Source: Streptomyces glaucescens
GTDB lineage: Bacteria; Actinomycetota; Actinomycetes; Streptomycetales; Streptomycetaceae
DNA length: 40,693 nt
Reading direction: 5' to 3'
Assembly: GCF_002154375.1 (NCBI RefSeq)
Contig: NZ_MUND01000024.1
Location: 1 to 40,693 of the forward strand
The notes below the pieces were generated by a model. It did not search any database and was not told the DNA's origin. It was given only the letters and a program-made list of their open reading frames with translations. Positions 1-7,723 of this stretch are shown piece after piece. Position 1 is the first letter of the stretch. Each line of letters begins with the position of its first letter. The position numbers and the translations under genes were made by a program.

Positions 1-2
1 CA

Positions 3-950
3 GCCGCGCGGGACAAGGAACTCGAGGCCGTCCGCGAGCAACTGGACAAGCTCTACCGCGCGGCTGCCTCCGCCACCGACGCCTACAACGCGGCCGAGGA
101 GAAGGCCGAACTGCAGTCGCGGCAGATCGCCGAACTGACGAAGAAGATCGCCGAGGCCGAGGAGACGCTGGCGGGGCTGAAGGACCGCGCGGGCGCCGCG
201 GCCCGTGCCCAGTACCGCTCCGGGGGCCTGCCGCCCGAGGCCCGCCTCATGCTCAGCGACGACCCCGGCGCGTTCCTGGACGGCACCGGCCGGGTCCGCC
301 AGGGCGAGCGCGCCACCCGGCACCTGATCGAGGAGACCCGGCGCACCCGGCAGGACCTGGAGACCTACTCCGCGGACGCCTCCGCCCAGTTCAAGAAGCT
401 GGAGGCCAACCGCAGGGCCAGGGCCGCCGCCCAGAAGAAGATCGAGAAGCGGATCGCGGCGGCCGAGAAGCTGGAGTCCCAGCTGGAGAAGGAGGAGAAG
501 GAGCGGCTGGCCGAGCTGGAACGGGAGGCCGCCCGCAAGGCGCAGAACGCCTGGCTGGACACCGGCGTCCTCGACGGCGCCGACGGCGAGGCCACCACCC
601 GGGGCGAGCAGGCCGTGAAGTACGCCACGGCCCAGATCGGCAAGCCGTACGTCTGGGGCGCCGAGGGCCCCGAGTCGTACGACTGTTCCGGACTCACCTC
701 ACAGGCCTGGGCGAGCGCCGGCCAGGGCATCCCGCGCACCTCCCAGGAACAGTGGAAGCAGCTCCAGCGGGTCGACGTCACGGACATGCGCCCCGGTGAC
801 CTGGTCGTCTACTTCGACGACGCCAGCCATGTCGGGATGTACATCGGCGACGGCGCGATCGTCCACGCCCCGCGCCCCGGCCGGACGGTGACGATCGCGG
901 GCGCCGGCTCGATGCCGATCCTGGGGGTCGTACGGCCGGACGCGGGCTGA
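3..950 (+). CDS. NlpC/P60 family peptidoglycan endopeptidase, 5' truncated
   Basis: The gene enters from the left edge in frame, so its start and any signal peptide lie outside. The visible 315 residues begin with about 190 residues of charged, Ala/Glu/Lys-rich helix, a probable coiled coil. An NlpC/P60 domain follows from about nt 610. The catalytic Cys lies in YDCSGLT (codon 684-686), with His in SHVGMYIG (828-830) and His in VHAPRPG (864-866), so the papain-like triad is complete. Proteins of this layout are secreted and cut the D-iso-Glu to diaminopimelate bond in peptidoglycan; the coiled coil usually holds the enzyme inactive or binds a partner, like mycobacterial RipA. The role in this strain is inferred from the family. 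Confidence 0.93.
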   Translation, partial: AARDKELEAVREQLDKLYRAAASATDAYNAAEEKAELQSRQIAELTKKIAEAEETLAGLKDRAGAAARAQYRSGGLPPEARLMLSDDPGAFLDGTGRVRQGERATRHLIEETRRTRQDLETYSADASAQFKKLEANRRARAAAQKKIEKRIAAAEKLESQLEKEEKERLAELEREAARKAQNAWLDTGVLDGADGEATTRGEQAVKYATAQIGKPYVWGAEGPESYDCSGLTSQAWASAGQGIPRTSQEQWKQLQRVDVTDMRPGDLVVYFDDASHVGMYIGDGAIVHAPRPGRTVTIAGAGSMPILGVVRPDAG

Positions 951-988
951 ACCGTCCCGGGCGGCACCGTTGGTGGGGTCCGCGCCGC

Positions 989-1032
989 CGTGACCTGAGC
1001 CACGTGACACGTCGTGACCTGGCCCACGTGAC
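989..1032. repeat. tandem 20-bp direct repeats, 24-bp period, each with CACGTG
   Basis: Two copies, 989-1008 and 1013-1032, share 18 of 20 bases (GTGACCTG, two variable bases, then CCACGTGAC). Each holds the palindrome CACGTG. They lie in the 317-bp gap between the NlpC/P60 gene and the phosphatase gene, about 240 bp before the latter. The rest of this gap shows only a weak -10-like TATGGT at 1196-1201. They may be a regulator binding site; function is not known. Confidence 0.5.
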
Positions 1033-1267
1033 CCACCCCACGCCCGGCCCGTTCCCCGACGCCGTACCGGCGTGACGTTCGTCATCCCCACAGGCCGGCC
1101 GGCCTGTCCAACTGCGGTACGGAACGCGGCATATGACAGCGCTCCGCGGACGGCCGGCGTGCCGCACACCATTCCGCTGCGGCGCCGACACCCGCTATGG
1201 TCCCCGTCGGTGGGTCGAGGTCCCTCGCCCCGCCGTGCCCTCGGGGGGAGGGAAGGAACCCAAGACA

Positions 1268-2641
1268 ATGCCCGTACCCGTACCGCGGCAGAGAGCGATC
1301 CCGGCCGTGGAGAGTGGTCAGGCGCCCGCCGCGTCCACCGGCGGCCCCTCCGGAGACCCCGGTGCCGTGGCTGCGCGCAAGGAAGACCCGGCGCAGAACA
1401 CCTCCGACACCACCGCCACCGTCCACCACACCAACCTGACGCTGCTGCTGATCGAGGACGACCCCGGCGGCTCCCCGATCGTGCCCGAGCTGCTGGACCA
1501 GACCGGCAAGCCCATCCGGGTGCGCACCGCCCGCAACCTCACCGAGGCCGAGCGGCTGCTCACCGACGACGTCCACTGCATCCTGCTGGACCTGGCGCTG
1601 GCCGCCCCCGGCCGGGCGGGCGACTCCGGCGACGAGCTGGCCGTGCTCCGCCACGTTCTGGAGCTGGCGCCCCGGCACGCCGTCCTCGCCCTCACCGCGT
1701 CCGGTGACGCCGAGCGCGGCGCCGAGGCGGTCCGCGTGGGCGCCCAGGACTACCTGTTCCGCGACGAGCTGGACGGCCGGCTGCTGAGCCGCGCCATCCA
1801 GTACGCCGTCGAACGCAAGCGGTCCGACACGGCCGAGCGGCGGCTCGCCGAGGGCCGGATGCGCGCCCAGGAGAACCGCCGCCTGGAGCGCGGCCTGCTG
1901 CCGACGCCGCTGCTGGAGGGCTCCTCGCTGCGGTTCGCGGCCCGCTACCGGCCCGGCCGCTCGCGCGCGCTGCTCGGCGGCGACTTCTACGACGTCGTCC
2001 GCACCCCCGACGGCACCGTGCACGCCATGATCGGCGACGTCTGCGGGCACGGCCCCGACGAGGCCGCGCTCGGTGTGGAGCTGCGCATCGCCTGGCGGGC
2101 GCTGACCCTGGCCGGGCTGTGCGGTGACCAGCTGCTGAACACCCTCCAGCAGGTGCTGGAGCACGAGCGGTCCGACGACGAGATCTTCGCGACGCTCTGC
2201 ACGGTCGACATAGCCCCCGACGGCCGCCGCGCGGGCCTGTGCCTGGCCGGGCACCCGGCGCCCCTGGTGATCCGCCCCGGCCTGCACCGGGCTCCCGGCT
2301 CCGGCGCGGCGGAGGGCACCCCCACGCCGCGTCTGCTGCCCTACGACAACAACGGCCCCGCCCTCGGTCTGCTCCCCGGCGCCCGCTGGCCGCGGATGCA
2401 GGTGGAGCTGGGCGCCGAGTGGAGCCTGATGCTGTACACCGACGGCCTGATCGAGGGCCGGATCGGCGCGGGCGGGGAGCGGCTCGGCCAGGACGGCATG
2501 GTCGAGATGATCAGCCGCCAGCTGGCCGCCGGACTCACCGGCGAGGAACTGCTGCGGGCCGCCGTGACCGAGGTCCGCGAACTGAACGGCGGCGAGCTGA
2601 CGGACGACGTGGCGGTGCTGCTGCTCGACCGGGTGCCGTAG
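1268..2641 (+). CDS. Response regulator receiver domain fused to SpoIIE/PP2C-type Ser/Thr phosphatase
   Basis: 457 residues. I chose the ATG at 1268 because a GGAGGGAAGGAA ribosome-binding region precedes it; an upstream in-frame GTG gives a nonsense extension. A low-complexity N-terminus of about 55 residues leads into a receiver domain (LLLIEDD, then LLDLAL with the candidate phospho-Asp, then ALTASG). A linker helix and a PPM/SpoIIE phosphatase domain follow. Metal-binding motifs GGDFYDVV, GDVCGHGP, YTDGLIE and DDVAVLLLD are all intact, so it should be active. Such proteins usually dephosphorylate anti-anti-sigma factors in partner-switching stress pathways. No anti-sigma partner or kinase gene is in the window. 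Its input signal is unknown. Confidence 0.93.
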   Translation: MPVPVPRQRAIPAVESGQAPAASTGGPSGDPGAVAARKEDPAQNTSDTTATVHHTNLTLLLIEDDPGGSPIVPELLDQTGKPIRVRTARNLTEAERLLTDDVHCILLDLALAAPGRAGDSGDELAVLRHVLELAPRHAVLALTASGDAERGAEAVRVGAQDYLFRDELDGRLLSRAIQYAVERKRSDTAERRLAEGRMRAQENRRLERGLLPTPLLEGSSLRFAARYRPGRSRALLGGDFYDVVRTPDGTVHAMIGDVCGHGPDEAALGVELRIAWRALTLAGLCGDQLLNTLQQVLEHERSDDEIFATLCTVDIAPDGRRAGLCLAGHPAPLVIRPGLHRAPGSGAAEGTPTPRLLPYDNNGPALGLLPGARWPRMQVELGAEWSLMLYTDGLIEGRIGAGGERLGQDGMVEMISRQLAAGLTGEELLRAAVTEVRELNGGELTDDVAVLLLDRVP

Positions 2642-2651
2642 GACACCCGAG

Positions 2652-2679
2652 GGCCCCGGCCCGCGCGGTCGCCGGGGCC
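2652..2679. terminator. bidirectional hairpin terminator
   Basis: Perfect 9-bp arms GGCCCCGGC/GCCGGGGCC around a 10-base loop, in the 51-bp gap between two convergent genes. There is no T-run, which is usual for Streptomyces. Confidence 0.75.
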
Positions 2680-2692
2680 TGCGCGAAGCCTC

Positions 2693-3523
2693 TCAGCCGA
2701 GCAGCGGTATCAGCTGTTCCTCCTCGTGCGTCAGGTGGGCCTCCAGCTCGGTGGTCAGCCGCTCCACCTCCGCGCGGACGGCCGCCGGGTCCGCCGGGTC
2801 GGCGACGACCCGGCGCAGCTCCTCGACCAGGGCGGCGATGCGCTCGTGCTCCTCGCGCAGCAGTGCGACGACGGGGGCGGACTCCGGATGGCGGCTCTCG
2901 AGCATCGGGAAGAGGCCCAGGTCCTCGCCGGTGTGGTGGTTGTGCAGACCGTGGCAGAACGTGAGGCAGTTGACGCGGAGCTGGGCGCCGAGGGCGGTGC
3001 CGGCCCCGGCGATCTCCTGTCTCAGCAGGGCGAGTTCGCGGCGGAAGGCGTCGTGGACGACCTTGACCGCCTCGCCCAGGGAGCCGGCGTTGAAGGTGGG
3101 CGGGCCGTCGGCCGGAATCTCGTACAGGGCGACCACGGGGATCAGCCGCGTGGTCTTCTCCTGGTACGCCGCCCAGCCCGGGTCGCTCTCCACGGCCCGC
3201 GCGAACGCCTGGTCCCGCTCCTCGCCGGTCAGCGGTTCGGCCCGCGCCCGGTAGACGAACGCGCCGTCCTCGACGGTGACTTCGGGGTGCGCGAGGAGAT
3301 TGTGGTACCAGGCCGGGTGCCGGGGCGAGCCGCCCGCCGAGGCGATCACCAGGATGCGCTCGGCGCCGTCGGGCAGATAGCCGACGGGGGTCGTGTGCGG
3401 CTTGCCCGAGCGGGCGCCGGTGGTGGTCAGCAGGACCAGCCGGGCGTTCTCGAACATCCCGGTGAGCCGGCCCTTGTTGGCCCGGAACTCGTCGATGATC
3501 TGTTGATTGAAGTCGTTGGGCAA
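2693..3523 (-). CDS. Nitroreductase-like (DUF385/Ddn) domain fused to hemerythrin HHE domain
   Basis: 276 residues. The N-terminal half (about 1-135) is a flavin/F420-dependent deazaflavin nitroreductase fold: LLTTTGARSGK, then TTPVGYLPDG, then HPAWYHNLLAHPEV, a pattern recognised from mycobacterial Ddn-like proteins. The C-terminal half (about 150-276) is a hemerythrin bundle: CHGLHNHHTGED, then EEHERI, then HLTHEEEQ give the His/Glu ligands of a di-iron site. It may combine F420H2-dependent quinone or nitro reduction with O2, NO or iron sensing; this is inference. It stands alone on the minus strand, convergent with the phosphatase gene and divergent from the HAD gene. Confidence 0.88.
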   Translation of the reverse strand: MPNDFNQQIIDEFRANKGRLTGMFENARLVLLTTTGARSGKPHTTPVGYLPDGAERILVIASAGGSPRHPAWYHNLLAHPEVTVEDGAFVYRARAEPLTGEERDQAFARAVESDPGWAAYQEKTTRLIPVVALYEIPADGPPTFNAGSLGEAVKVVHDAFRRELALLRQEIAGAGTALGAQLRVNCLTFCHGLHNHHTGEDLGLFPMLESRHPESAPVVALLREEHERIAALVEELRRVVADPADPAAVRAEVERLTTELEAHLTHEEEQLIPLLG

Positions 3524-3573
3524 TGCTCTTCCTTCTCTGTGGTGTTCGCTGGCAGCGCTCGCACAGAGAGGAG

Positions 3574-3592
3574 GGCGGGCTTCTCGCCCGCC
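3574..3592. repeat. 7-bp-arm hairpin upstream of nitroreductase-hemerythrin gene
   Basis: GGCGGGC/GCCCGCC with a 5-base loop, about 50 bp before the minus-strand gene start. It may be a 5' leader structure or an operator; function is unknown. Confidence 0.35.
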
Positions 3593-3679
3593 GTGGCCTC
3601 ACGCAGAGGCCGGGCACCCAACTCGCTCGTGGCCCATGGCCGACCCGGCAGTCATGACGAGGACGTTAGCCGTCGACTC

Positions 3680-3704
3680 CCTTGCCCGGCAAGGCGGTTA
3701 AGGT
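3680..3704 (+). promoter_or_regulatory. palindrome plus -10-like box before HAD gene
   Basis: A perfect 15-bp palindrome CCTTGCC-C-GGCAAGG (3680-3694) precedes TAAGGT (3699-3704). The ATG follows 7 bases later, the spacing of a leaderless transcript. No good -35 is visible, so it may need an activator or be repressed at the palindrome. Confidence 0.35.
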
Positions 3705-3711
3705 CGTGCCG

Positions 3712-4230
3712 ATGCGCGCACTGATCTTTCTCGACATCGACGGGACCCTGCTGCCGTTCGGTGGCGAGGACCCGTACCCGGTCCACCAGGGCCCGAACGG
3801 CCCACCGCCCGCCGGCCATCCCCTGCTGGACCGCGTGGACCCCGCCCTCGGCCCCCGCCTGCTCGCCCTGGGCTGCGTGCCGGTGTGGGCGACGACCTGG
3901 CTGGACGACGCGAACACCCTGCTGGCGCCATGGCTGGGCCTGCCGCCGCTGCCGGTCGTGGACGTGGCGAGCGGCACGGAGGACCCACCGCCCGGCGGAC
4001 GGCACTGGAAGACCGGCCCGATCGTCGCGTGGGCCGCGGGCCGCCCCTTCGTCTGGCTCGACGACGAGATCACCGGCGCCGACCGGGCCTGGGTGGCCGC
4101 ACACCACCCCGGCCCGGCCCTGCTGCACCGCGTGGACCACCGGCACGGCCTGAGGGAAGCCGACTTCGCGGTGGTGCGCGCCTGGCTCAGGGACGCCGGG
4201 TGCGCCCCAGCACCTCCGCGACCCGCATGA
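3712..4230 (+). CDS. HAD-like domain protein
   Basis: 172 residues starting at MRALIFLDIDGTL. The first Asp pair, DIDGT, is the HAD motif I nucleophile and acid. VWATTWLDDAN carries the motif II Thr-like region, and VWLDDEIT near the C-terminus is a motif IV-like acidic pair. The domain is small and has no cap, as in the actinobacterial HAD proteins annotated as secreted or hypothetical hydrolases. Substrate is unknown. The start at 3712 is preferred over the ATG at 3682, because only from 3712 does the protein open with the HAD strand. Its 3' end overlaps the convergent reductase gene by 44 bp. Confidence 0.8.
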   Translation: MRALIFLDIDGTLLPFGGEDPYPVHQGPNGPPPAGHPLLDRVDPALGPRLLALGCVPVWATTWLDDANTLLAPWLGLPPLPVVDVASGTEDPPPGGRHWKTGPIVAWAAGRPFVWLDDEITGADRAWVAAHHPGPALLHRVDHRHGLREADFAVVRAWLRDAGCAPAPPRPA

Positions 4231-5092
4231 ACCCGTCCGAGCCGTGACCCAGGCCGATCACCCGGCGGGCCTGCCCCTCGATCGCCCGCATCAGGCTCGC
4301 CTCGATCCCGTGCTCCTCGGAGGCGTGGACGATGTGCGCCATGGTGGAGGCGCCGGAGGTGATCGGGTTCAGCTCGCCCGAGTAGGTGCCGCTGTCCACG
4401 TCGTCCGCGAACTCCTCGAAGAGCGGCGGCAGGATCGCGGCGATGCCCTGCGCGAACGGTGCCAGCTCGCGCGCGGAGATGCCCTCGGCGCGGGCCACGG
4501 CGACCGCGTGCGCGTAGCCGCCCATCGCCGTCCAGAAGATGTCCAGCAGGGCGATGTCGTACGAGGCGGCCCGGCCGATGTCCTCGCCGAGGTGGGTGTG
4601 GGTGCCGCCGAGCACGTCCAGGACCGGCTTGTGCTCCTCGTAGACGTCCCGGGGGCCGCTGTGCAGGAACACGGCGTCGGGGGTGCCGATCGTGGGGGCG
4701 GGCGTCATGATCGCGCCGTCCAGGTAGCGGACACCGTGCCGGTCGGCCCACTCGCCGGTGTCCCGGGCGCGGGACGGGGTGTCCGCGCTGAGGTTGACGA
4801 CCGTACGGCCCTTGAGGGCGTCGGTGACGGTCTCGCGCCGCAGGATCGCGTCGGAGGCGTCGTAGTTGACGACGCAGACGACCACGAGGTCGCTCGCCGC
4901 CACCGCCTCCTCCGCCGACCCGGCCGCCAGCGCGCCGCGCGCCACCAGCTCGGCGTCCCGGCCCGGGGTGCGGTTCCAGACGGTGGTGCGCACACCGGCG
5001 TCCAGGAAGGCGGTGGCCAGGGCGCGGCCCATGGGACCGAGCCCGAGGACGGTCACGGAAGCGGAGGCGGGGTCGATGACGTTCGTAGACAT
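4187..5092 (-). CDS. Imine-reductase-like NADPH-dependent oxidoreductase
   Basis: 301 residues of the 6-phosphogluconate/3-hydroxyisobutyrate dehydrogenase superfamily. The Rossmann motif VLGLGPMGRALA (15-26) is followed by VWNRTPGRD, whose Asn-Arg-Thr stretch is typical of NADPH-binding imine reductases. The all-alpha second half carries SYDIALLDIFWTAMGGYAHA; Asp179 falls where these enzymes place the catalytic Asp or Tyr (alignment needed). The hydroxyacid dehydrogenase lysine motif is absent. The natural substrate of most such enzymes is unknown. The gene is divergent from an HxlR regulator across a 99-bp gap, suggesting substrate-induced or redox-controlled expression. Confidence 0.85.
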   Translation of the reverse strand: MSTNVIDPASASVTVLGLGPMGRALATAFLDAGVRTTVWNRTPGRDAELVARGALAAGSAEEAVAASDLVVVCVVNYDASDAILRRETVTDALKGRTVVNLSADTPSRARDTGEWADRHGVRYLDGAIMTPAPTIGTPDAVFLHSGPRDVYEEHKPVLDVLGGTHTHLGEDIGRAASYDIALLDIFWTAMGGYAHAVAVARAEGISARELAPFAQGIAAILPPLFEEFADDVDSGTYSGELNPITSGASTMAHIVHASEEHGIEASLMRAIEGQARRVIGLGHGSDGFMRVAEVLGRTRRP

Positions 5093-5132
5093 GAGGAAGC
5101 TCCTGCTGTTTCCAGAAAAATTGATCTAGCTG

Positions 5133-5152
5133 ACTGAAACTGACTGAACTGA
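5133..5152. repeat. four overlapping ACTGA repeats between reductase and HxlR gene
   Basis: ACTGA begins at 5133, 5139, 5143 and 5148. The cluster is central in the divergent intergenic region and AT-richer than its surroundings. It is a candidate HxlR operator or promoter core for either gene. Confidence 0.4.
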
Positions 5153-5191
5153 CCGCACGACTGACGACGAACCAAGAGGAATGGGACGACG

Positions 5192-5542
5192 ATGACGCGC
5201 AGCCGGGCCCGGGACCTGAATGTCTGTGGAGTGACCGCGGCGATCTCGGTGATCGACGGCAAGTGGAAGACGTCGCTGCTGTGGCTGCTGGAGTCGGGGC
5301 CGCACCGGCCGGCCGAGCTGCGCCGCAAGCTGCCGGGCCTCAGCGAGAAGGTGCTGACTCAGGCCCTGCGCGAGATGGAGGAGGACGGCCTCGTGCACCG
5401 GGAGGTGTTCGCCGTCCTGCCGCCGAAGACGGTGTACACGCTCACCGGCTTCGGCCGTGAACTGTCCGAGGCCCTCGCTCCTCTCTCCGACTGGGGACAC
5501 CGCCGCCTGGAACGCCTCGCGGCGCCCGTGGTGGCCTCCTGA
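5192..5542 (+). CDS. HxlR family winged-helix transcriptional regulator
   Basis: 116 residues, nearly all one HxlR domain. It shows the family signature: an early Cys (LNVCGVT), then VIDGKWKTSLLWLL, the recognition helix region LSEKVLTQALREMEEDGLVHR, and the wing VYTLTGFGRELSEAL. The N-terminal Cys is often a redox or electrophile sensor in this family (HypR, QorR). It is divergent from the imine-reductase-like gene, which is the likely target. A weak GA-rich site (AAGAGGAATGGGACGACG) precedes the ATG. Confidence 0.92.
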   Translation: MTRSRARDLNVCGVTAAISVIDGKWKTSLLWLLESGPHRPAELRRKLPGLSEKVLTQALREMEEDGLVHREVFAVLPPKTVYTLTGFGRELSEALAPLSDWGHRRLERLAAPVVAS

Positions 5543-5585
5543 CCACCTGCGACCAGCCTCCTACGAGCCCCGAACCATGCCAAGT

Positions 5586-5603
5586 ACCCACTTTTTTGTG
5601 GGT
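5586..5603. terminator. hairpin with T6 loop after hxlR-type gene
   Basis: ACCCAC and GTGGGT (6-bp perfect arms) enclose six T residues. It lies 44 bp after the HxlR stop. It is probably the terminator, although the T-run sits in the loop rather than after the stem, so an operator is possible. Confidence 0.45.
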
Positions 5604-5666
5604 GTTCGGCCCGCCGGGCGACCCGCGGCGAGCGGTGCCATGCTGGAAACAGAGGAGGAAAGTGCC

Positions 5667-6008
5667 ATGTCAGCGATGTTCGAGCTAGCGGACGGCGGCA
5701 TCGGGTTCATGCCCGACCCGGCCGACAACCCCGACGGTCACAACGTCCCCCACCATGACGCCGGCACCCGGATCAGCTTCGAGCTGGCCAACGTCGGCGA
5801 CGTCGGCGGAAACGCCCGGGTCACCGTCGAGTGCGACGGGAACGTCGTCGGCCCCGAGTGGACCTCGGGCTACCTCGATCCCGGTGACCCGGACACCGGC
5901 TATGTCAGCCTGGGCCGCCTCGGCCCGGGCTCCCACGAGGTCCTGATCTACGTCAACCCCGGCTCGGGCAGCCGGGACCACACGACGGCCCAGTTCGGCG
6001 TCGACTGA
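5667..6008 (+). CDS. Small CARDB/Ig-like beta-sandwich protein
   Basis: 113 residues, with a strong AGGAGGAAA ribosome-binding site 8 bases before ATG 5667. It has an acidic N-terminus with NPDGHNVPHHDAG, then the alternating strands of a CARDB-type adhesion fold (ISFELANVGDVGGNARVTV, then GPGSHEVLIYVNP). There is no signal peptide or membrane segment, which is unusual for CARDB modules that normally sit on secreted proteins. The family label is from pattern only. No functional link with the neighbours can be seen. Confidence 0.75.
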   Translation: MSAMFELADGGIGFMPDPADNPDGHNVPHHDAGTRISFELANVGDVGGNARVTVECDGNVVGPEWTSGYLDPGDPDTGYVSLGRLGPGSHEVLIYVNPGSGSRDHTTAQFGVD

Positions 6009-6038
6009 GCCCGGCGTGCCCGGCGGGCCCGCCGGGCT

Positions 6039-6341
6039 TCACCAGGTGTGCCCCAGCGGGCACATGTGCGGGGTCTCGTGGATGAACTGCCGCGTGCAGG
6101 TCTTGCCGCAGCCGGGCTCCGGGCACTTCGAGCCGCAGAACTTGCGCTGCGGTGCCGCCCCGGGGTCCGACTGCTCCCATACGTCGCCGTGCGGGCACCG
6201 GTGGTCGCCTCCGTGCCCGGACTGGAGGAAGCAGGCAGACGACATCTGCCGGTCCTCGCTGCACACGGGGCACGGCCCGAAACCGCACTGACCCGGCGCG
6301 CCGCCCGGGGGGAGTCCGCCGTCGAGGTCGCTGGGTGGCAT
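6039..6341 (-). CDS. Cys/His-rich probable zinc-binding protein
   Basis: 100 residues. The start at 6341 follows GAGGAGGTGGCACGG, a strong ribosome-binding site; longer reading frames to the right are read-through. It holds ten Cys and eight His in clustered pairs: CGFGPCPVCSED, SACFLQSGHGGDHRCPHG, CGSKCPEPGCGKTC and CPLGHTW. These suggest two or three small zinc ribbons. I do not recognise the family. It faces away from the XRE regulator gene; the perfect palindrome at 6479-6499 lies between the two and may control both. Confidence 0.75.
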   Translation of the reverse strand: MPPSDLDGGLPPGGAPGQCGFGPCPVCSEDRQMSSACFLQSGHGGDHRCPHGDVWEQSDPGAAPQRKFCGSKCPEPGCGKTCTRQFIHETPHMCPLGHTW

Positions 6342-6478
6342 CCGTGCCACCTCCTCGTGGAAGTGGTGGGGGCCCGGCGTTCCCAGGAGTCCCGTCAGCC
6401 CCTTCGGTCCCTTCCCTTCCAGGATGGCGCGGGCGCAGGCAACGGCAACCGGTGGCCGCCCCGACACGCGGCACACTG

Positions 6479-6499
6479 TTGCAAGCAGGTTGCTTGCAA
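6479..6499. promoter_or_regulatory. perfect 21-bp palindromic operator upstream of XRE gene
   Basis: TTGCAAGCA, three bases, TGCTTGCAA: nine perfect pairs in each arm. It lies 30 bp before the XRE regulator start and about 140 bp before the divergent Cys/His-rich gene. A TAGCAC -10-like box at 6504-6509 adjoins it, so a bound protein would block the promoter. It is the best candidate for XRE autoregulation. Confidence 0.7.
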
Positions 6500-6529
6500 T
6501 TGTTAGCACGGGTGGGGCATGGTGGACCC

Positions 6530-6934
6530 ATGGCATCGCTCAACGTCGGCAGTCTCGGGGAGTACCTGCGGGAGCAGCGGCGCAGCGCGCAGCTGTCGCT
6601 GCGGCAGCTCGCCGAGGCGGCCGGGGTGTCCAACCCGTACCTGAGTCAGATCGAGCGCGGACTGCGCAAGCCGAGCGCGGAGGTGCTCCAGCAGGTCGCC
6701 AAGGCGCTGCGGATCTCCGCGGAGACGCTGTACGTACGCGCCGGGATCCTCGACGCCGAGCGGGACCGGGACGAGGTCGAGACCCGGGCGGTCATCCTCG
6801 CCGATCCCACCCTGAACGAGCGGCAGAAACAGGTGCTGCTCCAGGTGTACGAGTCGTTCCGCAAGGAGAACGGGCACGGGGAGACCACCCCGGACGACCT
6901 GGGCGATGCCGGTCCGCAGCAGACGGCCGGTTGA
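6530..6934 (+). CDS. XRE family helix-turn-helix transcriptional regulator
   Basis: 134 residues. The HTH_XRE domain spans about 8-65 (LGEYLREQRRSAQLSLRQLA, SNPYLSQIERGLRKPSAEVL, AKALRISAETLY). The tail of about 65 residues is charged (ADPTLNERQKQVLLQVYESF), then disordered. ATG 6530 gives the normal start at the first HTH helix. The same domain order is seen in actinobacterial regulators encoded beside HBHA-like genes, and here the next gene on the same strand, 86 bp on, is HBHA-like. It probably binds the palindrome at 6479-6499. Confidence 0.92.
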   Translation: MASLNVGSLGEYLREQRRSAQLSLRQLAEAAGVSNPYLSQIERGLRKPSAEVLQQVAKALRISAETLYVRAGILDAERDRDEVETRAVILADPTLNERQKQVLLQVYESFRKENGHGETTPDDLGDAGPQQTAG

Positions 6935-6990
6935 CCGGACCAGGGAAAGACCGGCCGGCGGCCGCGGACCGCCCACCCTCAGCCGAAAGC

Positions 6991-7004
6991 GATCGACATC
7001 GATC
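6991..7004. repeat. 14-bp palindrome before HBHA-like gene
   Basis: GATCGA-CA-TCGATC, ending just before the GGGAGGA ribosome-binding site of the next gene. It may affect translation or bind a regulator. Confidence 0.35.
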
Positions 7005-7020
7005 CGGGAGGACCCTCACC

Positions 7021-7617
7021 ATGGCCATCACCGACGACCTGCGCAAGACCTTCAGCGACCCGACCCCGCTCTACTTCGCCGCCGGTACCGCCGACCTGGC
7101 CCTCCAGCAGGCCCGCAAGGTGCCCGGTCTGGTCGAGCAGCTGCGCGCGGAGGCCCCGGCCCGTATCGAGGCGGTCCGCAACACCGACCCCAAGGCCGTC
7201 CAGGAGAAGGCCGCCGCCCGGGTGAAGGAGACGCAGGAGACCCTCCAGACCAAGGTCACCGAGCTGTTCGGGGCCCTGGACGCCGACCTGAAGAAGGTCG
7301 ACCTGAAGAAGATCGGCGAGACCGCCCAGGACTTCGCCCTGCGCGGTGTCGGCGTCGCCGCCGAGTACGCCGTCAAGGCCCGGGAGACCTACGAGAAGGT
7401 CGCCGAGCACGGCGAGCACGCGGTGAGGACCTGGCGCGGCGAGGCCGCCGAGACCATCGAGGACCTGGCCGTGGCGGTCGAGCCGGACCCCGCGCCGAAG
7501 CCGGAGCCGGTCGCGGTCGAGGACGAGCCCGCCGAGGCGCCGGTCGCCGGGAACCCGGCGAAGAAGGCCCCGGCCCGCAAGCCGGCCGCCAAGAAGTCGA
7601 CGCCGTCCGCCACGTGA
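7021..7617 (+). CDS. Heparin-binding hemagglutinin (HBHA)-like protein
   Basis: 198 residues with ribosome-binding site GGGAGGA. Residues about 1-150 are an almost continuous amphipathic helix, a likely coiled coil. It is followed by an acidic Pro-rich segment (DPAPKPEPVAVEDEPAE) and a basic Lys/Ala/Pro tail (AKKAPARKPAAKKS). This order matches mycobacterial HBHA, whose Lys-rich tail binds sulfated glycans and whose coiled coil also links to lipid inclusions and membranes. In Streptomyces a host-adhesin role is unlikely. There is no signal peptide. It is probably co-transcribed with the XRE regulator. Confidence 0.82.
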   Translation: MAITDDLRKTFSDPTPLYFAAGTADLALQQARKVPGLVEQLRAEAPARIEAVRNTDPKAVQEKAAARVKETQETLQTKVTELFGALDADLKKVDLKKIGETAQDFALRGVGVAAEYAVKARETYEKVAEHGEHAVRTWRGEAAETIEDLAVAVEPDPAPKPEPVAVEDEPAEAPVAGNPAKKAPARKPAAKKSTPSAT

Positions 7618-7634
7618 CGCCGCACGGAGAACGG

Positions 7635-7657
7635 CCGGGCACTCGGGGGGTGCCCGG
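7635..7657 (+). terminator. hairpin terminator after HBHA-like gene
   Basis: Perfect 8-bp arms CCGGGCAC/GTGCCCGG with a 7-base loop, 17 bp after the stop codon. Confidence 0.7.
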
Positions 7658-7723
7658 ACCGTTGTCCGGGTAGCCGGAAGGCGGTTGCGGGTACGGTGAC
7701 CGGGTGAGGACGAGCCGAGTCGG

